A model generated the notes under the pieces. The model made no database searches. It was given only the letters and a program-made list of their open reading frames with translations, and had not been told where the DNA came from. A stretch of 64,000 bases of DNA from positions 124,001 to 188,000 of the forward strand of contig NZ_AP022566.1 in assembly GCF_010727325.1 (NCBI RefSeq), read 5' to 3'. This DNA comes from Mycolicibacterium alvei (GTDB lineage: Bacteria > Actinomycetota > Actinomycetes > Mycobacteriales > Mycobacteriaceae). Of this stretch, positions 15,695 through 23,972 are shown in pieces (within the stretch, counting starts at the first letter, position 1; the number at the start of each line of letters is the position of its first letter). The position numbers and the translations under genes are program-made.

Positions 15695-16359
15695 TACGGC
15701 TGCAACCTTTCGCAAACCCGCACGAGGCCGCCGCTCGCGGCGAACATGTTGCGGTAGTTCTGGTAGTCCACCGGCGTGTACGTTCCATCACCTAGCACCG
15801 TCGACAACTTCGAAGAGCCGTCGAGCATGCCGTCGATCAGCATCTTTAGCGTCGGGTTTTCAGCCCGAGCCTGCAGGTCGGCCAGTCCGGTGTCCCAGCG
15901 ACCGAAGTACTCGATCAAACGCTGGTTGGTGGCCCGCTCGTCGGCCGTCCAGGCCGATGCCGGCAGATCCTTGCCCGCGATCGATGTCGGGAGTCCGTCA
16001 GCTGCCGCCGCTTCGGCGATGTTGTTGGAGGCAACGTTGTACTCGCGGCACCACGCCACATCCGCGTCCGTGAACTCCTGTGCGACAGGCACTCCGGGCA
16101 CCTCCACCGTCTTGGCGGTGGCAGCCGGTGACGGGGCAGTCCCCCGACCGGCGGCGAATGCGCCTCCACCGAGCGCCAAACCTGCTACGGCGACGGCCGC
16201 CACAACCAGCCACCGACGACCGCGGCGCGGCCCGCGAGGCGCCGGCGGCGGCGGGGGAAGCTGCGGTGCCGGCGCAGTCGGCGCAGCACCGAATCCAGGA
16301 GCCCCGAACGACTGGGCAGCTCCCGGAACGGCCGGATACTGCAGCACCATGCTCGTCAT
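15694..16359 (-). CDS. membrane-anchored protein, copy A of a tandem duplication
   Basis: The 221-residue protein has a proline-rich cytoplasmic start, a basic block (RGPRRGRRW), one transmembrane helix (LVVAAVAVAGLALGGGAFAAG) and an external domain of about 135 residues with two cysteines (VAWCREYNV and VRVCERLQP) placed to form one disulfide across the domain. The external part is about 75-80 % identical to the protein encoded at 16894. The copies differ mainly in their proline-rich N-terminal stretch. The external domain is helical, with IEYFGRWDTGLADLQA, and its ligand is unknown. Confidence 0.85.
   Translation of the reverse strand: MTSMVLQYPAVPGAAQSFGAPGFGAAPTAPAPQLPPPPPAPRGPRRGRRWLVVAAVAVAGLALGGGAFAAGRGTAPSPAATAKTVEVPGVPVAQEFTDADVAWCREYNVASNNIAEAAAADGLPTSIAGKDLPASAWTADERATNQRLIEYFGRWDTGLADLQARAENPTLKMLIDGMLDGSSKLSTVLGDGTYTPVDYQNYRNMFAASGGLVRVCERLQP
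15781..16090. repeat. tandem duplication, copy A
   Basis: This segment matches 16981-17290 closely, at an offset of exactly 1200 bases with no gaps for at least 200 bases. It encodes the external domain of the membrane protein. The high DNA identity, including third codon positions in places, points to a fairly recent duplication. Confidence 0.85.
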
Positions 16360-16499
16360 CGTACCGACTACCTCCGTTCTCGGATAGCTGCGAAGTGGGA
16401 CTTTGCGCCCGTGCGTCGAGTATAGGGCCTATGTCCGACATGTTCAATCGGATATGCGGCCAATACCCGATCGTTCTCACGCCGATTTCGGCCGCTCGG

Positions 16500-16850
16500 T
16501 CATTCGCTCCCAGCGCCCTCGCCGCCTAGCTGCCCTTCGACCATCTCGACAAACGCCAGGTACTCGGCGGCGGCTATGTGCGGATGCCTGTGGCCGGTGC
16601 TGAGCATTCCCAGCAGTGCGTCGTCTTCGAGTTCACGAGTTGCCGCGTCCAGGTTTTCTGTGAGGTCGAGTTTCGCCGCCAGGGCTTTGGCGAAGTTGTC
16701 CACAATCTGGCCCAGCCTCAAGTGGGGTTGTTCTCGCCAGTAGGCGCCAAGCTCGCTCAAGAGTTGGTCGATGCGTTCTGGCCGGCGCCCGCCAGGTCCG
16801 CCCGGTGCGAACGCAATGCTGTCGATGGGACGTGGTGGTCGAGAGGACAT
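16500..16850 (-). CDS. small hypothetical protein, 116 aa
   Basis: ATG 16850 has AAGGAG 10 bases upstream, better than the ATG at 16889. The core reads RPERIDQLLSELGAYWREQP followed by HLRLGQIVDNFA and ELEDDALLGML. This 'RID-LL--L--YW---P-LRLGQ-I' pattern occurs in small uncharacterised bacterial and phage proteins. The gene is inserted between the two copies of the duplicated membrane protein gene. Role unknown; a regulator or immunity partner cannot be excluded. Confidence 0.75.
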   Translation of the reverse strand: MSSRPPRPIDSIAFAPGGPGGRRPERIDQLLSELGAYWREQPHLRLGQIVDNFAKALAAKLDLTENLDAATRELEDDALLGMLSTGHRHPHIAAAEYLAFVEMVEGQLGGEGAGSE

Positions 16851-16893
16851 GGTGCTTGCTCCTTGCTGACTAAGCGATCGGTCAATCAATCTG

Positions 16894-17463
16894 CTACGGC
16901 TGCAATCTCTCGCACACGGCGACTAGCCCACCACTGGATGCAGAAGCGTTCCGGAACAGTGTGAAGTCGGCGGGAGTGTAGGTGTCGTCGCCGAGCACCG
17001 TCGACAACTTCGATGACCCATCCAGCATGCCGTCGATCAGCATCTTTAGCGTCGGGTTCTCGACCTGGGCGCGCAGATCTGCCAGTCCGGTGTCCCAGCG
17101 ACCGAAGTACTCGATCAGGCGCTGGTTGCTGGCCCGCTCATCAGGTGTCCAGGCCGACGCCGGCAGATCCTTGCCCGCGATCGATGTCGGCAAGCCGTCA
17201 GCCTTCGCCGCATCAGAGATGCGTGTGGAGGTGACGTTGTACTCGCGGCACCACGCCACATCCGCGTCGGTGAATGCTTGGGCGACAGGCATTCCGCGCA
17301 CCTCGACGGTTTGGACCGCGGCCTGCGGGGTGGGGGCGGTGCTTCGACCGGTCGCGAATGCTCCGCTCATCAGCGCCAGGCCGCCGACTGCCGCGGCTGC
17401 AATACACCACCATCTGCGTGGCTGCTTTGGCGGGAACGGTGGCGTCGAGTTGACGGTCGACAT
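16894..17463 (-). CDS. membrane-anchored protein, copy B of a tandem duplication
   Basis: ATG 17463 gives 189 residues; the frame extends 12 codons further without a better start. It has a short basic N-terminus (PKQPRRWW), one transmembrane helix (AAAAVGGLALMSGAFATG) and the same external domain as copy A, including the cysteine pair in VAWCREYNV and VAVCERLQP. It lacks the long proline/alanine N-terminal stretch of copy A. It is the first gene of a five-gene minus-strand unit. Confidence 0.85.
   Translation of the reverse strand: MSTVNSTPPFPPKQPRRWWCIAAAAVGGLALMSGAFATGRSTAPTPQAAVQTVEVRGMPVAQAFTDADVAWCREYNVTSTRISDAAKADGLPTSIAGKDLPASAWTPDERASNQRLIEYFGRWDTGLADLRAQVENPTLKMLIDGMLDGSSKLSTVLGDDTYTPADFTLFRNASASSGGLVAVCERLQP
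16981..17290. repeat. tandem duplication, copy B
   Basis: This is the partner of 15781-16090. The two share long exact stretches such as the 20-base run starting at 17031 (also at 15831). No insertion-sequence ends flank the copies, so unequal recombination or replication slippage is the simpler origin. Confidence 0.85.
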
Positions 17464-17649
17464 GACTCTCTTCTCGGTCCGTTGGGGTGCGGGCCGCATG
17501 TTGCGGTTGATGTCGCCGTGCCGTGGGTGGTCGGGGAAGCCAGCGCGTCAGCCACGGCCTGGCGGATCGACGTCACCCCTGGGTTCCTGCTCGACTGGCC
17601 GCTGAACACTCAGAGCCGGAGCTCGACTTGTGCAGCGGCGCTGTGGGAT

Positions 17650-17672
17650 GGGCACAGTCGTTGATTGTGCCC
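17650..17672 (-). terminator. weak stem-loop after the gene at 17755
   Basis: GGGCACA and TGTGCCC form a 7-bp stem with a 9-base loop, about 80 bases past the stop of the minus-strand gene ending at 17755. There is no T-run, as is usual for intrinsic terminators in mycobacteria. It could also be a protein-binding site. Confidence 0.35.
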
Positions 17673-17754
17673 AGGCCGCGGCCGGCCGCGTCCGAGTTTT
17701 TGCCGCCATTTTGCGTACACGAGGTACCGCGGCGCGGGGCTGGGTGGGTTTGGA

Positions 17755-18195
17755 CTACTTGGGGCGGAAAAGGATTGGCACTTTCACGGTGCCCGGTTGG
17801 GAGGGGCGGCATCCGCTCTGCTCGACTTTCGACAGCAGGCCGGTGCCGGTGTCACCGTCCCATTCGAAGATGAGCTTTCCTTGGCCATTCGAGTTATCAG
17901 CGCAGATCGGCAGCAAGCCAACGACTTGTGAGCTCCATTTGTTGTCGGTCGTGTGGGCGGCCACGAGTTCACCCAGTACCGCCGATGTGATGGTGGCGTA
18001 ACAGCCCACGGTCAGGCGGGCGCACTCGGGGACGATGGTCCAGGTGTCGAGCACTGTGCCTTGCTTGTTGAGGACTTCGTAGTCGCCGGTCATCAACTTG
18101 CCGTCGGCAGCTGCTGGTGCGGCCAGTGAGACCGCTGATGCGCACACGATCGCCGCAGCCATCACCAGCTGTGTGATCTTTCTATTTGTAGGCAT
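17755..18195 (-). CDS. secreted protein, 146 aa
   Basis: ATG 18195 gives a clear signal peptide (KITQLVMAAAIVCASAVSLA then APAAADG). The start overlaps the end of the upstream gene by 14 bases. The mature domain contains four cysteines (PECARLTVGCYA, LLPICADN, SGCRPSQ) that could form two disulfides and a beta-rich pattern (WTIVPECARLTVGCYATIT) similar to other small mycobacterial secreted proteins. Probably co-transcribed with the lipoprotein upstream. Function unknown. Confidence 0.8.
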   Translation of the reverse strand: MPTNRKITQLVMAAAIVCASAVSLAAPAAADGKLMTGDYEVLNKQGTVLDTWTIVPECARLTVGCYATITSAVLGELVAAHTTDNKWSSQVVGLLPICADNSNGQGKLIFEWDGDTGTGLLSKVEQSGCRPSQPGTVKVPILFRPK

Positions 18196-18523
18196 CGACA
18201 CATCCGGCGATCGCGTCGTCGAGGTCGATGCCGTCAGGTTCGGGGTTGTCTTCACCCGACACGACCTCCTTGTAGGCCAGTTCGTTGGCAAACGCGGACT
18301 TCACTGCACGAGTGCAGGCGTCCTTGACGTCGCTTACGCCATGATTCTCGGCGATCCACCTGGCATGTGCGCTCTCAGTTTTGCCGAGATCGTATGAGTA
18401 CTGATCTCGACCGATCGAACAGGCCGCGGAGGCCAGCAGCACCGCCGCCGCGCAGCAGAAGTACACAAGTCGTCGTCCCACCGGCACTCCAGTCTGCACG
18501 TCAGCGATCCCCGAACGAGCCAT
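18182..18523 (-). CDS. small lipoprotein, 113 aa
   Basis: ATG 18523 leads into a hydrophobic stretch (LVYFCCAAAVLLASAAC) ending in a lipobox-like cysteine. The mature part is short, helical and acidic, with a C-terminal DDAIAGCVDAYK; a cysteine pair (DACTRAV and AGCVDAY) may be bridged. It resembles small mycobacterial lipoproteins of unknown role. A TTG two codons earlier could also start it. Confidence 0.7.
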   Translation of the reverse strand: MARSGIADVQTGVPVGRRLVYFCCAAAVLLASAACSIGRDQYSYDLGKTESAHARWIAENHGVSDVKDACTRAVKSAFANELAYKEVVSGEDNPEPDGIDLDDAIAGCVDAYK

Positions 18524-18679
18524 CGTCAAACGACGCCCCGGCGTGGGTCAATGGACCCTATCGGATCGACGATGCTTGAAACGGTCGGTTCCCTGGTTTG
18601 ATCCGAAACAACCATCCGTCCTGGAGCAAACGCACCTGGGCGTGCTGGGTGAAGTTGTCAAATGGTGTCGCTGTTGCGA

Positions 18680-19269
18680 CTACATGTCGGTCCATCGAGA
18701 GATGCCCGGATTCAGTCTGGCCGCGACCTCGTACACATGCCGATTGTCCCCCTCGTAGAAACCGGGAACTCGGCCGTGGCCAGCTGGTAACGCTCCGGAG
18801 GACAACCATTCGGTGAAGGTGTCGAACATCGCGGCCAGGTTTAAGAACGTTGTGGCGGGGATGTCGCCCAAGAAGTCGTCGATCACCCGGTGGTTGCCGT
18901 TCTCGTCGGCCTGGGTCTCGACCAGGAACACGTTGCCGTCCTCTTGAAGGAATGGAAACGCGTCCTGCCACGGCGGTTCAGCGTATTCATTCGATCGCCG
19001 GTGATCCCACTCTTCGAGCGCGTCCTCGAAGCTCAACAGCCAGTAAATGCCGTAGAACGACGGCTGATCGAGCTCGTACTGATATCCCGGGACCAGGTTG
19101 AAGCCCCGTAGAACTCGCGAACGTCCGATGGCGGTTGAGGCAGGCTGGCGCGGCCAAGGAGTTCGTCCATCCGCTCTGTCGGAAGGCCCGGGCGAAGGTA
19201 GCGGGTGAACTCGTCACCGGCTGCCGATAGCCGCTCGAACAGCCGGGTCGCTGATTCAACTACTCCCAC
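18680..19269 (-). pseudogene. SMI1/KNR4-like protein gene with a single-base frameshift
   Basis: Frame 1 from 19269 reads MGVVESATRLFERLSAAG and, near its end, SDVREFYG, then turns into nonsense and stops at 19033. A second frame, open from about 19100, continues as GFNLVPGYQYELDQPSFYG, then YWLLSFEDALEEW and ends at 18680. Adding one base in the run of four C at 19104-19107 joins them into about 196 residues with the order 'P--v-eFY---f' then 'lLsfedAl-eW' typical of SMI1/KNR4 immunity or scaffold proteins. It is either a decayed gene or a homopolymer sequencing error. In the SMI1/KNR4/SUKH family many members neutralise toxins. Confidence 0.75.
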
Positions 19270-19446
19270 CGATTCAGACTACGGGCCCCGCAGTATCACC
19301 GATGTTCGGTGACCTCCGATGGTTCTAACTGTCAAGGCCGGGTCTCGCAGATCAACGGTGTGCGCGGCATTTTCAGGCAGGGAGCGCTTGCAGTTGACCC
19401 ATCGGTGAGCGCTTCAGTCTTCGCGTTGGCAGGTGCCCAATCACAG

Positions 19447-20949
19447 TCAGTTGAGATTGGTGCGGGTGGTGCGGATATCGATGTTGGCGTGCGCTTCCTG
19501 GAAGCTTTGATCGGAAACCAGAGTTAGCCGGGCATTGTCGTGGAATTGTCGGAGTGTGGTGGCGCCGCATGAGGTCATGGTGGCTTTGATCTTGGCGATC
19601 GTCAGTGCGAGACCGTCGTTGAGGTCGCCGGCGTAGGGCACGAAGCCATCGACGCCTTCTTCGAACGTCAGCCCCCCGGTGCCGGGTTGTTCGTACCGTT
19701 GCCAGTTGCGGGCCCGGTGGGAGCCTTCGCCCCAATATTCTTTGACATAGCCCTCGGCGGTAGGCACTTTCGCCCCGGGTGCTTGGTCGAAACGGGCGAA
19801 GTACCGACCCATCATGACGAAGTCGGCTCCCATCGCCAAGGCAAGTGCCACGTGATAATCCAGCTGAAGGCCACCGTCAGAGCACACCGGCACATACTGG
19901 CCTGTGCGCTGGGCGTAGGCGTCGCGAGCGGCCGCGACATCAAGCACAGCGGTGGCTTGGCCGCGGCCGATACCTGTCTGGTCACGGGTGATGCAGATCG
20001 ACCCACCCCCAACACCGACTTTGACGAAGTCGGCACCAGCGTCAGCTAGATAGTCGAATGCTTGCCCGTCGACGACGTTGCCTGCGCCGATGACTACGTC
20101 GGGATAGTGGGTTTTCACCCAGTCCAATGCGTGGGCTTGCCACTCGCTGTAGCCGTCGGAGGAGTCCAGGCACAACGCGTCAGCACCCGCGGCGATGAGC
20201 GCAGGGACCCGCTCTCGGTAGTCGTGAGTGTTGACCCCCGCACCGACCCGCAGCTGCTTATCGGCGTCCACCAACTGATGGGGGTGGCGCTTGTTGTCGG
20301 TGTAATCAGATCGAAAGACCAAGTGCTGCAGTCTATTATCGTTTGCGCCGATCACGGGGAGGCAGTCCAGGCGCCCCTCCCAGAGTATGGTGTTGGCCTC
20401 AGTCAGCGTTATGGGCGATCTAGCGACGGCAAGGTCGGCAATTGCCACCATGCGGCTGGTCACGGGCGCCTTGAGATCGTGGCGCTGCGGATGAAAGTCG
20501 CGGGAGCTGATCAACCCGATCAGCTGGCCGTGCGCGGTGCCGTCCGCGGTGACGGCAGCGGTGTCATGATCGGTGCGCACCATCGCATCCCACAGCTTGC
20601 CCAGAGTGGTTTCGGGTTGCACGTTGGTGTCGCTGACGACGAAGCCGGCCTTGAATGCCTTCACCGCTTCGATATCGGCGACCTGCTCGGCGATAGGGCG
20701 ATTGTGATGCAGAAAGCTCAGCCCGCCGTGGCGGGCCAATGCGATCGCCAACTGCGGCGAACTGACGGCCTGCATGATCGCGGAAGTGAACGGCGCATGC
20801 AGTTGGAGTCTCGACTGTTGCCCGACGGCGTGACGCGCCAGCGGTGCCACGAGTTGCACGTCATCAGCGCGACATTCGGTTGACGTCTTGTTGGGCAGGA
20901 GCAGGAACTCATTGAATGTGCGGGAGATGCCCTCAACAATCTGTGCCAT
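19447..20949 (-). CDS. guaB: IMP dehydrogenase with CBS pair, Tritrichomonas/clostridial type
   Basis: IMPDH oxidises IMP to XMP with NAD+, the entry step to guanine nucleotides. By my count the catalytic cysteine is Cys319 in GVGGGSICITRDQTGIGRGQ and the Arg-Tyr dyad is Arg418-Tyr419 in RNWQRY, the same numbers as in the well-studied Tritrichomonas foetus enzyme. Residues about 100-220 form the CBS pair. Lys310 and Glu431 also match the residues linked to low mycophenolic acid sensitivity in that enzyme. The usual mycobacterial guaB genes are of another subfamily, so this looks like an additional, acquired copy. It has no obvious purine-gene neighbours. GMP reductase is unlikely because of the EGVDGFVPYAG flap. 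Confidence 0.9.
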   Translation of the reverse strand: MAQIVEGISRTFNEFLLLPNKTSTECRADDVQLVAPLARHAVGQQSRLQLHAPFTSAIMQAVSSPQLAIALARHGGLSFLHHNRPIAEQVADIEAVKAFKAGFVVSDTNVQPETTLGKLWDAMVRTDHDTAAVTADGTAHGQLIGLISSRDFHPQRHDLKAPVTSRMVAIADLAVARSPITLTEANTILWEGRLDCLPVIGANDNRLQHLVFRSDYTDNKRHPHQLVDADKQLRVGAGVNTHDYRERVPALIAAGADALCLDSSDGYSEWQAHALDWVKTHYPDVVIGAGNVVDGQAFDYLADAGADFVKVGVGGGSICITRDQTGIGRGQATAVLDVAAARDAYAQRTGQYVPVCSDGGLQLDYHVALALAMGADFVMMGRYFARFDQAPGAKVPTAEGYVKEYWGEGSHRARNWQRYEQPGTGGLTFEEGVDGFVPYAGDLNDGLALTIAKIKATMTSCGATTLRQFHDNARLTLVSDQSFQEAHANIDIRTTRTNLN

Positions 20950-21182
20950 AGACCAGCTTGGCCGATCGCCACATGAAAGATCAAATCAGCCGCGCCACCC
21001 TTCCAGCGCTCGAAGAATTGCCGCTATTCCGCATGCGATTGCGGCGCAGACACGAACCACGGTGGTGTCCCGGCTCTCGGTACGAACAGATTTCGCGGGC
21101 GGGCCAGTCCAGTAGGCGGAGACGCATTCGTCGTAGTTGACCGCGAAGAGTTAGACACTGCCGCCTGACGCCTTCGCAGTCA

Positions 21183-22331
21183 TCAGAGGAGAGCTGACGC
21201 GAGATAGTGTCGGGTTAGGCCAACATCGCGGTGCTGCGCTCCGAGCACACGGATCTGATCAGCCAACACGGCGCGCAGATCAGCGGCCTGTTTCTTGGAG
21301 CCGGCCAGGTACATGCGGGTCTGCAGTGTCACCGGATCGTCGGGCCCCAGGGCCGACAGCTCGTCGACGAGCAACACCTCAAGTGCTGCGATACGCGCGC
21401 CGATGCCGTGCGCGGAGTGCTCGAGTGCGAACGCGTGGTCTCGACGGGCTTGGAAGGTCTGACGGTCTGCGGGCCCGTACACGCGAGCAAGGTCGCTGAT
21501 AAGGCTCTCGTAGTCAGCCAGTCCCCCAGCGATGTCGCCGGCGGACAGCTTCTGGCCGGCGAGCGCGCCCCTGATGTCGAGGACCTCGCGGTCATCGGGT
21601 CCCCGCTCGCGAGTCAGGGTGGCGAGGTCTGTGTGCAGCTCGACGACACCGTCCACCTCGGAGTCGATGCCGCCGATCAGCTCGGCGACGGCGTCGTCGA
21701 CTTTGATCCGCTGCTCCTCGTTGAGTTCGTCGTTGCCGGTTTCGTACAGCTCCTCGTCGATGTAGATGTCCCGGGCCATGTCGGCGAGATCGTTGAGCGC
21801 GGTGCGCCAATATTCGAGCGTGGTGGCCGCCGCGGTGGTGTTGGGGTGGTCGGGTCCCAGGTTCCGCGTGTTGGCGGCCAGGATCTCCTCGTAGGCGTGC
21901 ACTGCGCCGCCGGGGTTGTCTGTCCAGTCGCGAATGTCGCTGTAGCTGTGCCGGATTGACACCGTGGTCAGGTGGTCGGGCCCGAGTATTGACACTGCAC
22001 GCGGCCACAACCGCTCGTATTCGGCCAGGGCCGCATCGCGGTCTCCGTTCCTCGCTAGCCAGTAGGCCCGCATCCCGGCGGCCGCCAACGTGACGGCGTT
22101 GTCGGCGCCCAGCACGGCCACACACCGGTCGGTGGTGATCTCAAGGTCGACGAGTGCAGCGATCGGATCGCCGGCCAAGCCACGTTGGTTACCCAGGTTG
22201 GCGCGCGCCGCAAGCGTCGTTTCATGGTCGGGACCGAGTCGGCTGACGTGGTCGAGTACTTGCCGAAGCCCATCCGCCACAGACTCTTCCGACCACTGGG
22301 GTGATCCGGATCCGGTTGCGTTGTCAGACAT
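21183..22331 (-). CDS. TPR-repeat protein, 382 aa
   Basis: The sequence contains repeated LGPDH-x-(T/N)T turns at about 42-residue spacing (RLGPDHETTLAARANLG, VLGADNAVTLAAAG, ILGPDHLTTVSIRH, NLGPDHPNTTAAAT, and later YGPADRQTFQARRDHA and LGPDDPVTLQTRMYL). These are kinesin-light-chain/TPR_10 type repeats, seven or eight in all, interrupted by an acidic insert near residues 185-205. Such arrays are protein-binding scaffolds in bacterial signalling and defence genes. No effector domain is attached. Start ATG 22331. Confidence 0.85.
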   Translation of the reverse strand: MSDNATGSGSPQWSEESVADGLRQVLDHVSRLGPDHETTLAARANLGNQRGLAGDPIAALVDLEITTDRCVAVLGADNAVTLAAAGMRAYWLARNGDRDAALAEYERLWPRAVSILGPDHLTTVSIRHSYSDIRDWTDNPGGAVHAYEEILAANTRNLGPDHPNTTAAATTLEYWRTALNDLADMARDIYIDEELYETGNDELNEEQRIKVDDAVAELIGGIDSEVDGVVELHTDLATLTRERGPDDREVLDIRGALAGQKLSAGDIAGGLADYESLISDLARVYGPADRQTFQARRDHAFALEHSAHGIGARIAALEVLLVDELSALGPDDPVTLQTRMYLAGSKKQAADLRAVLADQIRVLGAQHRDVGLTRHYLASALL

Positions 22332-22414
22332 GTCGACTCACAGTCGCACTGCCCGGTGTTGACCGGCATCTGGATGCGGGCGTACCCAACATCATGAGAT
22401 TGCCCACCTAGTGC

Positions 22415-22813
22415 TCATGGCCGGACACCGCCACCATCGGCAAACTCGTGCAGCGACTCGGCGATGGATTCGACCGAAGTCTCTACTCCGGTGGCGACAT
22501 TGAGGACCAGGCATTCCGCTGCGTCCACGTCGTATTCGGCGGCCAACTCGACACCGTTGATAGTCAGGAAGATCCACGTTGCAGCCCACGCGGTTGTTAC
22601 ATTGCCGTCAACGAAGGCATGGTTGCGGGCCAGGGACTGCAGGAGCGCGGCAGCCTTGCTCAGTACATCCGGATAGGCGTCGAGACCGAAAACTGTTGCG
22701 CTCGGCCGAGCGAGCGCTGACTCCAGCAGTCCGTAGTCGGTAACTGCAGGCACTTCCCCGAGGGCGGCCGTGCCCGCGACAAGGACATCGTCGCGATCGA
22801 GATAGCGGATCAC
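22415..22813 (-). CDS. Doc-like Fic-fold toxin with altered catalytic motif
   Basis: The 132-residue protein matches the Doc (death on curing) layout: [10 protein letters not shown] at the start, [12 protein letters not shown], and a motif at residues 65-75 reading [11 protein letters not shown]. Functional Doc proteins carry HxFxDGNKRTA; Doc phosphorylates EF-Tu. Here histidine, Asp-Gly-Asn are kept but Lys and Arg are replaced by Val and Thr, so phosphate handling may be changed or lost. The start ATG overlaps the antitoxin stop by 4 bases (22810-22813), the usual Phd/Doc order with antitoxin first. Confidence 0.8.
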   Translation of the reverse strand: MIRYLDRDDVLVAGTAALGEVPAVTDYGLLESALARPSATVFGLDAYPDVLSKAAALLQSLARNHAFVDGNVTTAWAATWIFLTINGVELAAEYDVDAAECLVLNVATGVETSVESIAESLHEFADGGGVRP

Positions 22814-23013
22814 TTTTCACGCAACCGCCGGTTCAGCTCGGCAGATCGCTGAGCTACTAGCTGCGCGGCTGCCGCCACCTGTTGCTTGTGGCGATCCGCG
22901 CGCTGCATGGCGGCGTCGTGCACGAAATCCTTCAAGCTCTGGTCAGCTTCCTGGGCGGCTGTCCGGATGCTAGCGAGCTCGGCGTCGTCGAACGGGACGT
23001 TCAAAGCGGCCAT
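22810..23013 (-). CDS. ribbon-helix-helix antitoxin of the Doc-like toxin
   Basis: ATG 23013 gives 67 residues; GTG 23019 is two codons earlier. [20 protein letters not shown] is the Arc/CopG-like beta strand plus helix, followed by [12 protein letters not shown] and a basic helix that would wrap the toxin. RHH antitoxins repress their own promoter, and three evenly spaced GGTACC boxes lie directly upstream. Overlap with the toxin gene gives coupled translation. Confidence 0.8.
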   Translation of the reverse strand: MAALNVPFDDAELASIRTAAQEADQSLKDFVHDAAMQRADRHKQQVAAAAQLVAQRSAELNRRLREK

Positions 23014-23022
23014 ACCCACAAC

Positions 23023-23052
23023 GGTACCGGAATAGGTACCATTTGCGGTACC
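23023..23052. promoter_or_regulatory. operator of the Doc-like TA pair: three GGTACC boxes at 12-bp spacing
   Basis: GGTACC occurs at 23023-23028, 23035-23040 and 23047-23052, i.e. with an exact 12-base period, right before the antitoxin start. Regularly spaced short palindromes are what tandem RHH dimers bind. The same hexamer is the centre of the 18-bp palindrome at 337-354. Confidence 0.75.
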
Positions 23053-23073
23053 CGCAGGTTTGTGGTGCCTTGA

Positions 23074-23511
23074 CTAGGCGTAATGCCCCAGGATGATCAG
23101 CAATCCGGAGAATCCCACCCAGACGAGTGCCGAGCCGACGAGGCCGCGGGTCCACCATGGCTTGGGCAGGGCGAGGGGTAGGACCGCGGTGCAAAAGATG
23201 CTGAGTGGGATGTAGCCGAGCAGGCCCATCACGAGTCCGTAGCCGTGGACGTCGCGGTTGGGGCCCCCATACATCGAGGACAGCATCATGAAGATCGCGA
23301 GAAGCAGTGCCGCACCGGCTGTTCCGCCAGCGATCGCGGCCACGACCCGGACCACGGTCGTGGCCTGACTCTCTGTGCCAATGGGTTTCGCGGGCGGGGC
23401 AGTCCAGTGGGCGTAGCGGTAGTCGTAGTGGTTGAGCGGCGGGGCGGCGTGAGTGCTCCACGTGGGCGGTGGTGGTGTGCCTGTTCCGGGCCCGGCTGGG
23501 TGCTCAGCCAT
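23074..23511 (-). CDS. membrane protein, 145 aa
   Basis: The start ATG 23511 is three bases after the stop of the upstream gene. Residues 1-45 are proline-rich (GTGTPPPPTWSTHAAPPLNH), followed by three or four hydrophobic helices (VVRVVAAIAGGTAGAALLLA, GLLGYIPLSIFCTAVLPLAL, GSALVWVGFSGLLIILGHY). No family recognised; the proline-rich cytoplasmic tail with helices is common in actinobacterial envelope proteins. Confidence 0.75.
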   Translation of the reverse strand: MAEHPAGPGTGTPPPPTWSTHAAPPLNHYDYRYAHWTAPPAKPIGTESQATTVVRVVAAIAGGTAGAALLLAIFMMLSSMYGGPNRDVHGYGLVMGLLGYIPLSIFCTAVLPLALPKPWWTRGLVGSALVWVGFSGLLIILGHYA

Positions 23512-23513
23512 GG

Positions 23514-23855
23514 TCACGACCCTCGTTGATTTGCTCGGCGTTTCGCGCTGATGGTTCGGCCGCCGAGAACGATGTACGGGGTGTTGAAGTAGGCGTGGGA
23601 CAGCGTCATGACGGCGACCATGAGGAAGACCAGCACGCTGATGTACCAGCCGCTGAAAAGGAACGCCAGCGCGGCCAGGAGGCCAGCCACGGAGTATCCG
23701 GCCCAGTAGGCGCGGCGTTCGACAGCTGGCGAGGACGTCAGATGGACGACGGCGCCGCCCAGAAGCCACACCACGGCGGCGGCGATGAGCAACGCGATGG
23801 ATGCAGGGGGCAAGGTCGACTCCCCCATGCTCGTTGTTGCCAAATACGCTGTCAC
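23514..23855 (-). CDS. membrane protein, 113 aa
   Basis: I prefer GTG 23855 because GGAGG is 7 bases before it; the ATG six bases earlier is too close to that site. The protein has four likely membrane helices (ASIALLIAAAVVWLLGGAVV, AYWAGYSVAGLLAALAFLFS, YISVLVFLMVAVMTLSHAYF) and a basic C-terminus (SAKRRANQRGS). With the next gene it forms a two-gene membrane unit. Function unknown. Confidence 0.75.
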   Translation of the reverse strand: MTAYLATTSMGESTLPPASIALLIAAAVVWLLGGAVVHLTSSPAVERRAYWAGYSVAGLLAALAFLFSGWYISVLVFLMVAVMTLSHAYFNTPYIVLGGRTISAKRRANQRGS

Positions 23856-23972
23856 GATCATTCCTCCGCGGTGTGGGGCCAAGTTCTTGCATCAAGCTTG
23901 ACACCGCATCGGGGGTGGTCAGTGCACCAGTTTCCGGCGGCCGCCCTAGTCACGTCGTTGACTCAGGGGCCG

